A stretch of 30,036 nucleotides of DNA from an uncultured Prevotella sp. (GTDB taxonomy: Bacteria; Bacteroidota; Bacteroidia; Bacteroidales; Bacteroidaceae). The stretch's first letter is position 1. Every line of letters starts with the position of its first letter. Shown one piece after another: positions 10,194 to 18,060 of this stretch. Location of the stretch: the NCBI GenBank assembly GCA_900543975.1, contig UQTI01000037.1:1-30036 (forward strand), in the 5' to 3' direction. Below the pieces are notes generated by a model, which was given only the letters and a program-made list of their open reading frames with translations, was not told the DNA's origin and did no database searches. A program made the translations under genes and the position numbers.

Positions 10194-10228
10194 GTGTTAG
10201 ATTATAACATTTATTTATAGCATTATTT

Positions 10229-10259
10229 TTTGCAAATTTCAAAAATAATGTTACCTTTG
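10229..10259 (+). promoter_or_regulatory. Bacteroidetes sigma-70-type promoter before the DUF3467 leader
   Basis: TTTG at 10229-10232 and TACCTTTG at 10252-10259 are separated by exactly 19 bases, an exact match to the Bacteroides consensus TTTG-N19-TAnnTTTG. Transcription should start near 10265, about 110 bases before the DUF3467 start codon and just before the leader hairpin. Confidence 0.85.
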
Positions 10260-10273
10260 CATTAGACAAACAG

Positions 10274-10325
10274 ACTGACGGCACCCCTTTCGACAGTAGT
10301 TGGCAGGATACCGTCAGTTTTTTTT
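10274..10325 (+). terminator. Leader hairpin with T-run: attenuator or 3' end of a ~60-nt small RNA
   Basis: ACTGACGG (10274-10281) pairs perfectly with CCGTCAGT (10311-10318), and eight T bases follow (10318-10325). Within the 29-base loop a small CGAC/GTTG hairpin can form. The structure begins about ten bases after the predicted transcription start, so the promoter at 10229-10259 would produce an RNA of about 60 bases unless the polymerase reads through into the DUF3467 gene at 10375. I see no second promoter between the T-run and the gene. This fits either a transcription attenuator or an independent small RNA; the sequence alone does not decide. Confidence 0.75.
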
Positions 10326-10374
10326 GCCGTTTAAACAAACAAAATTAATAAATATCTAAATCGATCATTTTACA

Positions 10375-10728
10375 ATGGACAACAACAACAATCAGCAGAA
10401 TCAGCCCCAGCAGGCAAGTCTTTCGTTCACAAACCCTGCAGTGGCTCTTGGCGAATATGCCAACCTGGTAGTAATCACTCACTCTCCCAGCGAGGTAGTG
10501 TTCGACTTCGTGCGCACCCTTCCCGGTCTGGAGCATCCCGCAGTGTGCAGCCGCGTGGTAATGACTCCCGAGAACGCTAAGCGTCTCATGCTCTCTCTTC
10601 AGGAGAACATCAAAGGCTATGAGCAGACTTTCGGCCCTATCCAGTTCGCCGAGGATAAGATTCAGCAGCCCGCAGGTGACCGCACAATCGCTCCCTTCGG
10701 CAACGGCACAACCAAGGGCGAGGCTTAA
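10375..10728 (+). CDS. DUF3467 family protein
   Basis: A small soluble protein of 117 residues with an Asn/Gln-rich N-terminus (DNNNNQQNQPQQ) followed by the conserved DUF3467 body (about residues 15-95: FTNPAVALGEYANLVVITHS, VVFDFVRTLPG, SRVVMTPENAKRL). It has no signal peptide and no membrane segment. The function is unknown; the family is widespread in Bacteroidetes, where this gene commonly lies just after rpoC. Here it has its own promoter and a terminated leader, so its expression is uncoupled from rpoBC. The start is the only ATG before the conserved block and is preceded by an A/T-rich stretch without a Shine-Dalgarno site. Confidence 0.9.
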   Translation: MDNNNNQQNQPQQASLSFTNPAVALGEYANLVVITHSPSEVVFDFVRTLPGLEHPAVCSRVVMTPENAKRLMLSLQENIKGYEQTFGPIQFAEDKIQQPAGDRTIAPFGNGTTKGEA

Positions 10729-10742
10729 AAACGAAACGAAGG

Positions 10743-10828
10743 CTCCTAAAGGCTATTTAAAACAGCATCAACGCAAGCCGGTAAGGTCTTTGTTGTAGCA
10801 ACGATAGCCGCTATTATAAAAATAGGAG
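10743..10828 (+). other. Nested self-complementary segment, possible structured 3' UTR or small RNA
   Basis: CTCCTA (10743-10748) can pair with TAGGAG (10823-10828), and inside it GGCTAT (10751-10756) can pair with ATAGCC (10804-10809). A third, local hairpin GTTG/CAAC closes at about 10793-10802. The nested arrangement lies between the DUF3467 stop and the terminator at 10837. I do not recognise a known riboswitch or RNA family in it. It could also be chance pairing. Confidence 0.35.
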
Positions 10829-10836
10829 ATTAAGAT

Positions 10837-10880
10837 AAGGCCCACTACCAAACCTCTTTCGGCTTGGTGGTGGGCCTTTT
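10837..10880 (+). terminator. Rho-independent terminator after the DUF3467 gene
   Basis: AAGGCCCACTACCAA (10837-10851) pairs with TTGGTGGTGGGCCTT (10864-10878) over 15 positions with a single T-G wobble, and the right arm continues into TT. The stem is unusually strong and lies only about 35 bases before the next start codon at 10914. Confidence 0.88.
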
Positions 10881-10913
10881 GGTTAATGCTGTCTACAAAA
10901 CAACCTTATCTAT

Positions 10914-13511
10914 ATGAACCAAACAGTCCTCCTTCTAACGGCGTGTCTTGCGCTTTCTGCTCAAACAACAGCTAAAACATCATCATCTCAAGCAACATCT
11001 CAAACATCAGCTCCAGAAAATATGCCTCACATGCATCTGGTGCAGCATGTTGCCCCTGCTCCTGTGACGCGCCCTGTGACATGTTCCCCTAAGGCGGATA
11101 CCGCAGAGCGTCTTGTGTCGTCTGTTTACAGATATGAAAGCAAATCGCAGAACACGAACGATAATTTCTCTTACACCTACACCTATGCCCCCAACGGTTT
11201 GCCCTTGATGGTCGTAGGGACCAACGGATCAAAGACGGAATATGAGTTTGAGCTCAACGCCCAAGGTTTTTGGACCAAGCGCGTTGTCTATAATGTCACT
11301 AATGAAAAGCGCACGCCTACCGAGCAGACCGTCCGCACATACGATGAGCTGAACCGTTTAACATCAGAAACCGAATATAAGAACAACTCTGCCAACTCAA
11401 ATCTCGTGTTGAGTTCAAAGAGCACCTTCGCTTACGACAATGGCCCCGAGGGCTATCGCAGCTCTTATTGTCTGTATGACGTCTCCGGTTCCGAGAAATC
11501 AATATCGCAGACGTTGTGGCTCAAAGCCAAGGGGTGCTATGTGGCCAACCGATGGAATTATCCAGCCAACAGAACGGAGATAAAGGTCGACAACGGGCAG
11601 AACACCTGTACCTTTTTTTCTTACTCGTCGCCCGAAGCCACAGCGATAGATTATTATACCACGACAACATATAGCCTGCTCTTTGACGGCCATTATGTCG
11701 AGACGGCATGCATAAAGACCCAATATGCTGGCGAAGGCAACGTGTCGAAGTCGGGCTCGATGACCGATGTGCAGCTTGATCCGTCGACGAACGACGTTAC
11801 GTTAAAGCCTTATTCTGTCGTTTATGTAGGCGAAACGGCAGAGCTCACACCCAAGGCATGGCGTGTGTGCTCGCTCAACGAGTATCTGCAGCTGCCTGTG
11901 ACCGAAGCCAACGGCAACCGCCATTCTGCCTGTTATGATGCTGTGACCAACCTCCCCACCCAGACCTACACCTGTTCGTGGGTCGGCCACGGCATAGCCA
12001 AGGAGCGACACAGCGCTGCTGACGGTTCAACCACCACAACATACCGGCGTTACGACGCCGACGGAAAAAGTGAGGGAGAGGTCTGCTTCTGTTCCGACGG
12101 CAGCTTCACCGTTGCCGACAAAAACCGTAGGGAGAGTTTGCAAGACTTCAAGGACAGCGCCGTCTACATCGGTCTCTATGACTCTGCCGGCTGCTTGCAG
12201 AAGCAGCTGAAATGTAAGGGCAGCGTGTCTGATGCTTCTTTTAACAGCTTTGTCCCGACGTTTGTCATGAAAAGTGGCGACTCATGGGTTGCTGCTGCCA
12301 ATCTCTCTTTCACCTACCGCAATGGCACATATCTCGACATCACTACCGATGCCCTTGGACGCGCCGCTGTCTGTCGCAGCCGCCTTGTCCAGGAAGGCGA
12401 GTCATCGGTTTCTTATATCTCGCGTCGCGAGTATAGCTATTTGGAAAACGGAAATGTGCGCGAAGTGGAATATCGTTATAAAGATCCGCATGACGAGACC
12501 ACAGAATATGCAGCCCGCTATGCTGAAAAAGAAAAGACCGGAAACGGTTTGAACGTTGTGTTCTACGAAGACGAAACGTTTACAGCGATGACGCAAAAAA
12601 CTGTCTACGACATCGCTGCCCACAGCATAACCCACAGCCGTTGGCACGATGCGGGATGGGTGGTAGATAACATTGAGGCGTTGACAGAAGCCCATTTCGA
12701 CGGCGACATCTACGTCTACACGACATGTGAAAAAGACCGGAACGGCACCATTGTTCCTAAGGGCAGATGTGAGAAGATGTTGTTTGGTCCCGAATGTTGG
12801 GTTCGCGAATATGCGTGGGATGCCGCCACGTCTCAGTTTGTTGGTCTCACGGGCCGTTCGCTCCGTTCCGCCTCGCCCCGCGAGTTTTCATACATTGAGC
12901 CCGTGGCGTTTGAAGACAGCTATGACGGTTTCCGTTCATTGTCCGTCAGCCCCACTGTTGTGTGCGGTTCGGGCGACAGCACCCTCGACATCTGTTTTGA
13001 GTGGGACAGCGACAGCAACAGTTGGCTAATGTCGAAGGAAGGCTACAGCGTGTCTGACGACGGCCTCACCTGCCGCTATTTTTATGAGGAAGACGGTGTT
13101 CATCAAGAGGTCGAATATGTGCGTCGCGCCGATGGTCGCCTTGTGTCATACAGCAGCAGCCTTTCGTTCCCCTTCTTGGAAATGGTAAACAAGCAGACCT
13201 ACACCTACGACAGCGAGGGGCGTGTCACCATGCATGTGAAGACGAACAAACGGACAAACTTTGACAGCACCGCAACTTATGGTTACATCTACGACAAGGT
13301 TGAGGCGAGTGCCGTAGATGATATCTCTGCCGACCTTGTTGCCAGACTTAAGGTCAAAGGCCGCACGTTCAGCCTTAGCGGTGCCGATCTCTCGCTCTAT
13401 GACCCGTCAGGCCGTCTTGTTATGCACGGCCGCGGCTCCCTCACGGCACCTTCTGCCGGTCTCTATCTGCTCAAGTCGGAGGGCAAGACCGTGAAGGTTG
13501 TTGTGAAATGA
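10914..13511 (+). CDS. Large secreted protein with YD-like repeats and probable T9SS C-terminal domain
   Basis: An 865-residue exported protein. The N-terminus is a hydrophobic signal (LLLTACLALSAQ, about residues 5-17) that lacks the usual early Lys/Arg. LTAC at 8-11 resembles a lipobox, but the preceding segment is very short. The body contains scattered motifs resembling YD/RHS-type beta repeats (YTYAPNGLPL, RTYDELNRLTSETEY, TYTYDSEGRVTMH). The last ~60 residues (LYDPSGRLVM ... SAGLYLLKSEGKTVKVVVK) have the pattern of a type IX secretion sorting domain, a short beta domain ending in basic residues. This suggests a cell-surface or released protein, role unknown. No consensus promoter is visible just upstream. 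A weak hairpin (GCCTC 13518-13522 / GAGGC 13529-13533) lies in the 74-base gap before the convergent MFS gene. Confidence 0.8.
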   Translation: MNQTVLLLTACLALSAQTTAKTSSSQATSQTSAPENMPHMHLVQHVAPAPVTRPVTCSPKADTAERLVSSVYRYESKSQNTNDNFSYTYTYAPNGLPLMVVGTNGSKTEYEFELNAQGFWTKRVVYNVTNEKRTPTEQTVRTYDELNRLTSETEYKNNSANSNLVLSSKSTFAYDNGPEGYRSSYCLYDVSGSEKSISQTLWLKAKGCYVANRWNYPANRTEIKVDNGQNTCTFFSYSSPEATAIDYYTTTTYSLLFDGHYVETACIKTQYAGEGNVSKSGSMTDVQLDPSTNDVTLKPYSVVYVGETAELTPKAWRVCSLNEYLQLPVTEANGNRHSACYDAVTNLPTQTYTCSWVGHGIAKERHSAADGSTTTTYRRYDADGKSEGEVCFCSDGSFTVADKNRRESLQDFKDSAVYIGLYDSAGCLQKQLKCKGSVSDASFNSFVPTFVMKSGDSWVAAANLSFTYRNGTYLDITTDALGRAAVCRSRLVQEGESSVSYISRREYSYLENGNVREVEYRYKDPHDETTEYAARYAEKEKTGNGLNVVFYEDETFTAMTQKTVYDIAAHSITHSRWHDAGWVVDNIEALTEAHFDGDIYVYTTCEKDRNGTIVPKGRCEKMLFGPECWVREYAWDAATSQFVGLTGRSLRSASPREFSYIEPVAFEDSYDGFRSLSVSPTVVCGSGDSTLDICFEWDSDSNSWLMSKEGYSVSDDGLTCRYFYEEDGVHQEVEYVRRADGRLVSYSSSLSFPFLEMVNKQTYTYDSEGRVTMHVKTNKRTNFDSTATYGYIYDKVEASAVDDISADLVARLKVKGRTFSLSGADLSLYDPSGRLVMHGRGSLTAPSAGLYLLKSEGKTVKVVVK

Positions 13512-13585
13512 TTTTGAGCCTCGTTCCTGAGGCAAGGGCTCTCAAGGCGTGTTAAGGTCCTATGGCTTCACACACCCCTTCCGCT

Positions 13586-14785
13586 TCACTCGCTTCTCTT
13601 TCTTGCTATAAAGAATTGTCGTCCGGCCATGAAGAAGAGCGCGACGCCGCAAGCGTTTTCGAGCGCCACCATCCAGAACGCGGCACCATAGCCCCAATGT
13701 TCTGCCACCACGCCGCCCAGCAGACAGCCAATGCCGAAGCCCAGGTCCCAGCCTGTTAGAATGCTCGAGTTGGCTGTGCCGCGCTGGTCATGGCGTGCCA
13801 CCGCCACAAACATGTTGAGGAAGGCAGGATAAAGATGGCCGTTGCCCAGACCGATGAGTGCTGCCGACAGATAGTAGGCCACGGGATGGGGCACCGCCAC
13901 GAACAAGATGAAGCCGACGAGCGACAGACACATGCCCTCCATGGCGTTTTGTGTCAGTCGGCCGTCGCGCAGCGCCTTGCGTCCTTGCAGGCGCGAGAGG
14001 AACAGGCCGCAGGATAGAATGGCGAAATAGGTGCCTGTGCCGCCCGTAATGCCCAGTGCTTCCTTGCTGTAGATGGCGAGATAGTTGCTGAGCACGCCCC
14101 AGCAGAAGCCAAACATGGCAATGTTTATAGCCAGCAGCCACGCGCGTGTCAGGAAGAAGCGGTCGAGCGACAGCTTGTCTTTGTTTTTTATGATTTCTTT
14201 TTCCGGCAGTTTCAGTGTGCCTGCAATGACCACGGAAGAGCCGGCCACCGCGAGGGCAATCCAGAAGAGCACCATGTAGCTGCCCACCGCATCGTGCAGC
14301 CATATTCCCACCGACGGGGCTATGGCCATGGCAAAATTGTTGCTCAACCCATACAGCCCTATGCCCTCGTTCCTTCGCGAGGCCGGCAGCACGTCAATGG
14401 CGCATGTGCTGTTGGCCACCGTCACCGCCCCGAAGGGTGCGCCGTGGAGCGTTCGGCAGATGGCAAACATGAGAATTGTGCCTGCTGCGATGTAGCCTGC
14501 AAAGCACACAAAGAAAGCGGTGAGACACACCATGAGCACCTTCTTGCGTGCAAAGCTGTCGACCACATAGCCGCAGAACGGACGCACCAGAAGAGCTGCC
14601 ACGGTGTAGCCGCTCAGCACAATGCCTATCGTGTCTTTGGTTGCACCAAACTGCTCGCTGAGATACAGTGGCAGCAGCGGCGTGAGCAGGTAGAAGGCGA
14701 AATAGAGCAGAAAGTTGGTGGTCATCACCTTTATGTAATCGGCGTTCCATAGCCGTTCGGACGGTCTTTCTTTGGCTTGTGTCAT
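13586..14785 (-). CDS. MFS transporter
   Basis: A 399-residue integral membrane protein of the major facilitator superfamily with about twelve hydrophobic segments in two halves joined by a polar loop near the middle (KLPEKEIIKNKDKLSLDRF). The first half contains the loop motif GYVVDSFARKKVL, typical of motif A. The substrate cannot be told; drug or sugar/metabolite efflux are both common for this subgroup. The frame stays open upstream to 15124, but the start at 14785 (MTQAKERPSERLWN) is preferred. It gives a normal length, lies 43 bases after the predicted transcription start, and avoids overlap with the divergent uracil permease gene and its upstream region. It is convergent with the secreted protein gene. 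Confidence 0.9.
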   Translation of the reverse strand: MTQAKERPSERLWNADYIKVMTTNFLLYFAFYLLTPLLPLYLSEQFGATKDTIGIVLSGYTVAALLVRPFCGYVVDSFARKKVLMVCLTAFFVCFAGYIAAGTILMFAICRTLHGAPFGAVTVANSTCAIDVLPASRRNEGIGLYGLSNNFAMAIAPSVGIWLHDAVGSYMVLFWIALAVAGSSVVIAGTLKLPEKEIIKNKDKLSLDRFFLTRAWLLAINIAMFGFCWGVLSNYLAIYSKEALGITGGTGTYFAILSCGLFLSRLQGRKALRDGRLTQNAMEGMCLSLVGFILFVAVPHPVAYYLSAALIGLGNGHLYPAFLNMFVAVARHDQRGTANSSILTGWDLGFGIGCLLGGVVAEHWGYGAAFWMVALENACGVALFFMAGRQFFIARKRSE

Positions 14786-14833
14786 GTTATCTTGAATTTT
14801 TTTGTTTCCTTTTGTTGTTTTCCTTTGCAGATG

Positions 14834-14864
14834 CAAAGTTACAACTTTTAAGTTGGTGCTCAAA
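14834..14864 (-). promoter_or_regulatory. Promoter of the MFS gene with a palindrome in its spacer
   Basis: Read on the minus strand, TTTG (plus-strand CAAA 14861-14864) and TAACTTTG (plus-strand CAAAGTTA 14834-14841) are separated by exactly 19 bases, a full match to the Bacteroides consensus. The spacer contains the palindrome CAACTT-TT-AAGTTG (14842-14855), which directly abuts the -7 box and is well placed for a repressor. Confidence 0.85.
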
Positions 14865-14942
14865 CAAAAGTACAATAAAAGAACAGTATGTCCGTTATTT
14901 ATTGAGATGTAATTTTTTTTAGAACAGAAAAACCATAACGCA

Positions 14943-16277
14943 ATGAACACAGACCGCCAGGGCATATACGATGCCCGCCAATTGGGAAAACCTAAATTTG
15001 TGGTGCTCGGCATACAGCACCTGTTTGCCATGTTTGGAGCCACCATCCTCGTTCCTCTCATCACCGGACTCGATGTGAGCGCCACGTTGCTCTTCGCCGG
15101 CATAGGCACCCTCATCTTCCACATCGTCTCAAAAATGAAGGTTCCTGCCTTCCTTGGCTCCAGCTTCGCCTTCTTGGGAGGCTACGCCTCGGTCAAGCAG
15201 CTGTGTGTGGCGCAAGGTCTCACCGACGAGATGGCGCTCAACTATGCCTGTCTGGGTGTTGCTGCCGCCTCTGTGCTCTATTTTGTCATGGCCTTTCTCC
15301 TCAAGATGTTTGGCACCGACAAGGTCATGCGTTTCTTCCCGCCCGTGGTCACGGGCCCCATGGTCATAGCCATTGGTCTCACGCTGTCGGGCTCTGCCAT
15401 CAGCAACTGTCAGCAAAACTGGCTCCTCGCCATCACAGCCATAGCCATCGTCATCGGCTCTTCCATCTGGGGACGTGGCATCATAAAGATTGTTCCCATC
15501 TTGCTTGGCGTGCTCGGCTCTTACGTCTTGGCGGCAGCCATGGGCGAGGTCGACTTCTCAAAGCTTGGTGAGGCAGCATGGATAGGCTTGCCTTTAAACA
15601 TGGAGCGCACCTCCTTTGCTGTGCTTAAAGACCCCAACTTTGACCTTATCCTCACATCCGTCATTGCCATCTTCCCAATAGCTTTCGCGACCATCATGGA
15701 GCATATCGGCGACATGTGCGCCATACAGAGCACCGTGGGCAAAAATTTCATCAAGGACCCTGGCTTGCACCGCACGCTCTGTGGCGACGGTCTGGCAACG
15801 CTGCTCGCTTCGGTCTTCGGCGCTCCTGCCAACACCACCTATGGCGAGAACACGGGCGTGCTCAACCTCACCCGCGTGTTTGACCCTGCGGTCATCCGCC
15901 TGGCTGCTTGCTTCGCCATCTTGCTCAGCTTCTGTCCCAAGTTTGCGTGTCTTATCGCCCTTATGCCGGCAGCAACCATCGGAGGTGTGAGTCTCATTCT
16001 CTACGGCATGATCTCTGCCGTCGGTGTGAGAAACCTTGTCGAGACCTCTGTCGATTTCTCTTCATCGCGCAACGTGTTTGTGGCTGCTCTCATCCTGGTG
16101 GTGTCCATCGGCGTGCAGTATGGCACCGACGGTGGCGTGAAGATTGGCCCCATCACCTTTTCCGGTCTTGCCCTCGCCGCTCTCGTGGGCATATTCCTCA
16201 ACGCCATCCTTCCCGACCAGCTCGGCATGAAGGTAAAGAGCTTCAACGGCAAGGACAAGCCGCATCTGAAGCGATGA
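14943..16277 (+). CDS. uraA: Uracil permease, NCS2 (nucleobase:cation symporter-2) family
   Basis: A 444-residue, multi-spanning inner-membrane transporter. The NCS2 landmarks are present: QHLFAMFGATILVP (residues 25-38), AFLGSSFAFLGG (69-80), MEHIGD (252-257) and NTTYGENTGVLNLTRVFDP (from 297). The two glutamates at 253 and 302 have the same 49-residue spacing as the substrate-binding E241/E290 pair of E. coli UraA. It should bring uracil in with protons for pyrimidine salvage. It is divergent from the MFS gene across a 157-base gap. I find no good -33/-7 pair on this strand (the nearest is a TAATTTTT stretch), so its promoter is undefined. Confidence 0.92.
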   Translation: MNTDRQGIYDARQLGKPKFVVLGIQHLFAMFGATILVPLITGLDVSATLLFAGIGTLIFHIVSKMKVPAFLGSSFAFLGGYASVKQLCVAQGLTDEMALNYACLGVAAASVLYFVMAFLLKMFGTDKVMRFFPPVVTGPMVIAIGLTLSGSAISNCQQNWLLAITAIAIVIGSSIWGRGIIKIVPILLGVLGSYVLAAAMGEVDFSKLGEAAWIGLPLNMERTSFAVLKDPNFDLILTSVIAIFPIAFATIMEHIGDMCAIQSTVGKNFIKDPGLHRTLCGDGLATLLASVFGAPANTTYGENTGVLNLTRVFDPAVIRLAACFAILLSFCPKFACLIALMPAATIGGVSLILYGMISAVGVRNLVETSVDFSSSRNVFVAALILVVSIGVQYGTDGGVKIGPITFSGLALAALVGIFLNAILPDQLGMKVKSFNGKDKPHLKR

Positions 16278-16295
16278 GGTAGAGACATTCTTGCC

Positions 16296-17033
16296 TTAGG
16301 AAAGTTCTTCCTGCCCCTCTCTACAGCAGCTGTGCCTTGATGCCCAATGACAACCGAAGAGGTCCCAGAAGCCCATGCTGCCGGTGTGGACGAGGTGCAT
16401 GACGTAGATGTCGTTGGTGCTCAGCTCGTAGAAGAAGCTGAGGCTCTTGATATATTTGCGGCGGTTGTTGGGCACGGCCTTTGTGATGCGCTCGCCAACA
16501 AACACGTTCGGACGCAAGCGGGTGGAGAAAGGATAATAGCCGCTCTCATATTTTGTTGGCTGCTTGGTCCAGAAATCGTGGCCGAACACCGTGTTCAGGT
16601 AGATGCCACATTGCAGCGGCTCAATGCTCCATCCGTTGCTTATGAAGATCGACCACGGAATGTAGTTTTGCTTCACCGTCATCGTGATCTTGGCGTTGTG
16701 ACTGTCATATTTTGGCACAAACCCAAAGAGCAGCTGTGTCTCCCACTGTCGGCGACGGCCATAATCCCAGCCAATGCCCACCGACACCAGACCCATGTTA
16801 CCGCAAAACTGCATGACGTGCTGCGTCGGTATGAGCGAGTTCCATTGCTTTCGGTAGCGGTGAATGCGTCGGTCGTATCGGCTTATCGTGTTTGTGGTGT
16901 CTGTCAGCGATGTGTCTATGTCTGTCTCGTCTTGTTGCAAGAAACAGGCTGCTTCAGCCGAGGTCGCGTAGAACCAGGCCGCCATGACGAGCAGCAGCGT
17001 GGCGAGCGCGGGTTTAAAAGTCGATAATCTCAT
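16296..17033 (-). CDS. Outer-membrane-type exported protein, 3' end apparently frameshifted
   Basis: A 245-residue open frame with a signal peptide (about 1-28, LATLLLVMAAWFYATSAEA). The mature part is rich in alternating aromatic/hydrophobic segments (GLVSVGIGWDYG, RRQWETQLLFGFVP, LNTVFGHDFW, SLSFFYELSTNDIY) typical of a small outer-membrane beta-barrel. The last 19 residues are Cys/His-rich and unlike the rest. Slipping back one base after Phe226 (near 16356) gives RLSLGIKAQLL and a stop at 16321-16323, which is a normal amphipathic closing strand and a 237-residue protein. The gene therefore looks like it carries a one-base deletion or sequencing error. Its start overlaps the end of the upstream metallophosphatase by 20 bases, so the two are co-transcribed and probably translationally coupled. 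Confidence 0.75.
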   Translation of the reverse strand: MRLSTFKPALATLLLVMAAWFYATSAEAACFLQQDETDIDTSLTDTTNTISRYDRRIHRYRKQWNSLIPTQHVMQFCGNMGLVSVGIGWDYGRRRQWETQLLFGFVPKYDSHNAKITMTVKQNYIPWSIFISNGWSIEPLQCGIYLNTVFGHDFWTKQPTKYESGYYPFSTRLRPNVFVGERITKAVPNNRRKYIKSLSFFYELSTNDIYVMHLVHTGSMGFWDLFGCHWASRHSCCREGQEELS

Positions 17034-17838
17034 AGCTGTAGTTTTCGTGGGTTATGGTGAAAATGTAATAATGTCGCTTCGGGGCGTTGCACACCTCATA
17101 GTAGATGGGTCCATCGTCAAAAAACCGGTGTTGCTCCATCTGGTGTCCGTGTCCGTAAAGGCAGAACAAGAGTCTTGGATACATCTTGGTGTAAAAGTTG
17201 AACGCCTTGGCCACGTTGTTGTTAAACTGCTCCGAGTAGGGTGGTGCGTGCATGCACAGCACCGTTCTATCGAAGCGTTCGCCGTCTTTTGTTGTTTCTT
17301 GCTCCATGAAGTCGAGGTTTGGCACGGGCCGCGAGTAGTCATATTCTATGGCGTTGGTGTTAAGACACACAAACTTGACGCCTCCGGCAATGAAACTGAA
17401 GTCGGGGTCGCCAAAGATCACCTCATAGCTCTGGTTTCCCGTGCCCAGACAGTCGTGGTTGCCGAGCAGCGTCACGAACGGCACGGTGAGACCCTTCAGC
17501 AGGTCACGGCTCCACTCAAACTCGCGCGTGCCGCCAAAATCGGTTATGTCGCCTCCGTGTACCACAAAGTCGATGCTGTCCTTTCGTCTGTTTATGTCTC
17601 TTATCTCGGCCTTCGTTTCATCGAACCATTGGTGCGTGTCGCTGATGAAGGCAAAGCGAATGGTGTCCTTGCCAAGCGTGGCTTTTTCTATCAGTGCCGC
17701 CTGCTTGGCGTTCATGCCTTTCTCGCCTTTCACCCTCACATCGTAAGGATGCACGTCGAACACTTTGTCGCATGCCGAGAGCAGCACGGCCATTAAGGCT
17801 GCCGCCACCATTGTGGCTGTGTGTCGTGTTGTTGTCAT
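17014..17838 (-). CDS. Calcineurin-like metallophosphoesterase lipoprotein
   Basis: A 274-residue protein with a lipoprotein signal (LLSAC, modified Cys23), so it is membrane-anchored outside the cytoplasm. All metal-binding motifs of the calcineurin-like phosphoesterase fold are in order: SDTH (D67, H69), GGDITD (D97), GNHD (127-129), HAPP (H197) and GHGH (H230, H232). It should therefore be an active two-metal phosphohydrolase; the substrate is unknown. It overlaps the following outer-membrane-type gene by 20 bases, suggesting that both act in the envelope together. The first ATG is used because it is the only one giving a complete signal sequence. Confidence 0.9.
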   Translation of the reverse strand: MTTTRHTATMVAAALMAVLLSACDKVFDVHPYDVRVKGEKGMNAKQAALIEKATLGKDTIRFAFISDTHQWFDETKAEIRDINRRKDSIDFVVHGGDITDFGGTREFEWSRDLLKGLTVPFVTLLGNHDCLGTGNQSYEVIFGDPDFSFIAGGVKFVCLNTNAIEYDYSRPVPNLDFMEQETTKDGERFDRTVLCMHAPPYSEQFNNNVAKAFNFYTKMYPRLLFCLYGHGHQMEQHRFFDDGPIYYEVCNAPKRHYYIFTITHENYSYEIIDF

Positions 17839-17895
17839 CTGCTTTTATGGTTTTTATGTTCTTGTTGTGTTGCTTTGCTCATAGCTCTACTGTTG

Positions 17896-17933
17896 TTTTG
17901 TAAGCGCTCTTTTGTAATCTTGTTACAAATTTA
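17896..17933 (-). promoter_or_regulatory. Putative operator and -7 element before the metallophosphatase
   Basis: A perfect 19-bp inverted repeat, TTTGTAA-N5-TTACAAA (17911-17929), overlaps a minus-strand TAAATTTG box (plus-strand CAAATTTA 17926-17933). A further direct copy of TTTTGTAA stands at 17896-17903, 14 bases from the one at 17910-17917. The best -33 candidate (plus-strand CAAA 17950-17953) is 16 bases away, shorter than consensus, which would suit a regulated promoter. Confidence 0.5.
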
Positions 17934-18060
17934 TCGAAAAAATCGAAATCAAAGAATGTTCTTTTCTTAAAAAAAGCAACCATAAGAATTTATGAATATT
18001 AATGGTTACAAATGGACCATTTTCGTTAAAAGATTACGGAAAAAACATTGGTCTCAGTTT

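Noticed and set aside
13512..13585. Bidirectional terminator between the secreted-protein gene and the MFS gene
   Set aside because: Only a weak 5-bp hairpin (GCCTC/GAGGC) without a T-run; too little to annotate as a terminator.
14786..15124. Longer start for the MFS transporter
   Set aside because: The extension would run through its own promoter and into the divergent uracil permease coding region; the extra residues do not resemble an MFS N-terminus.
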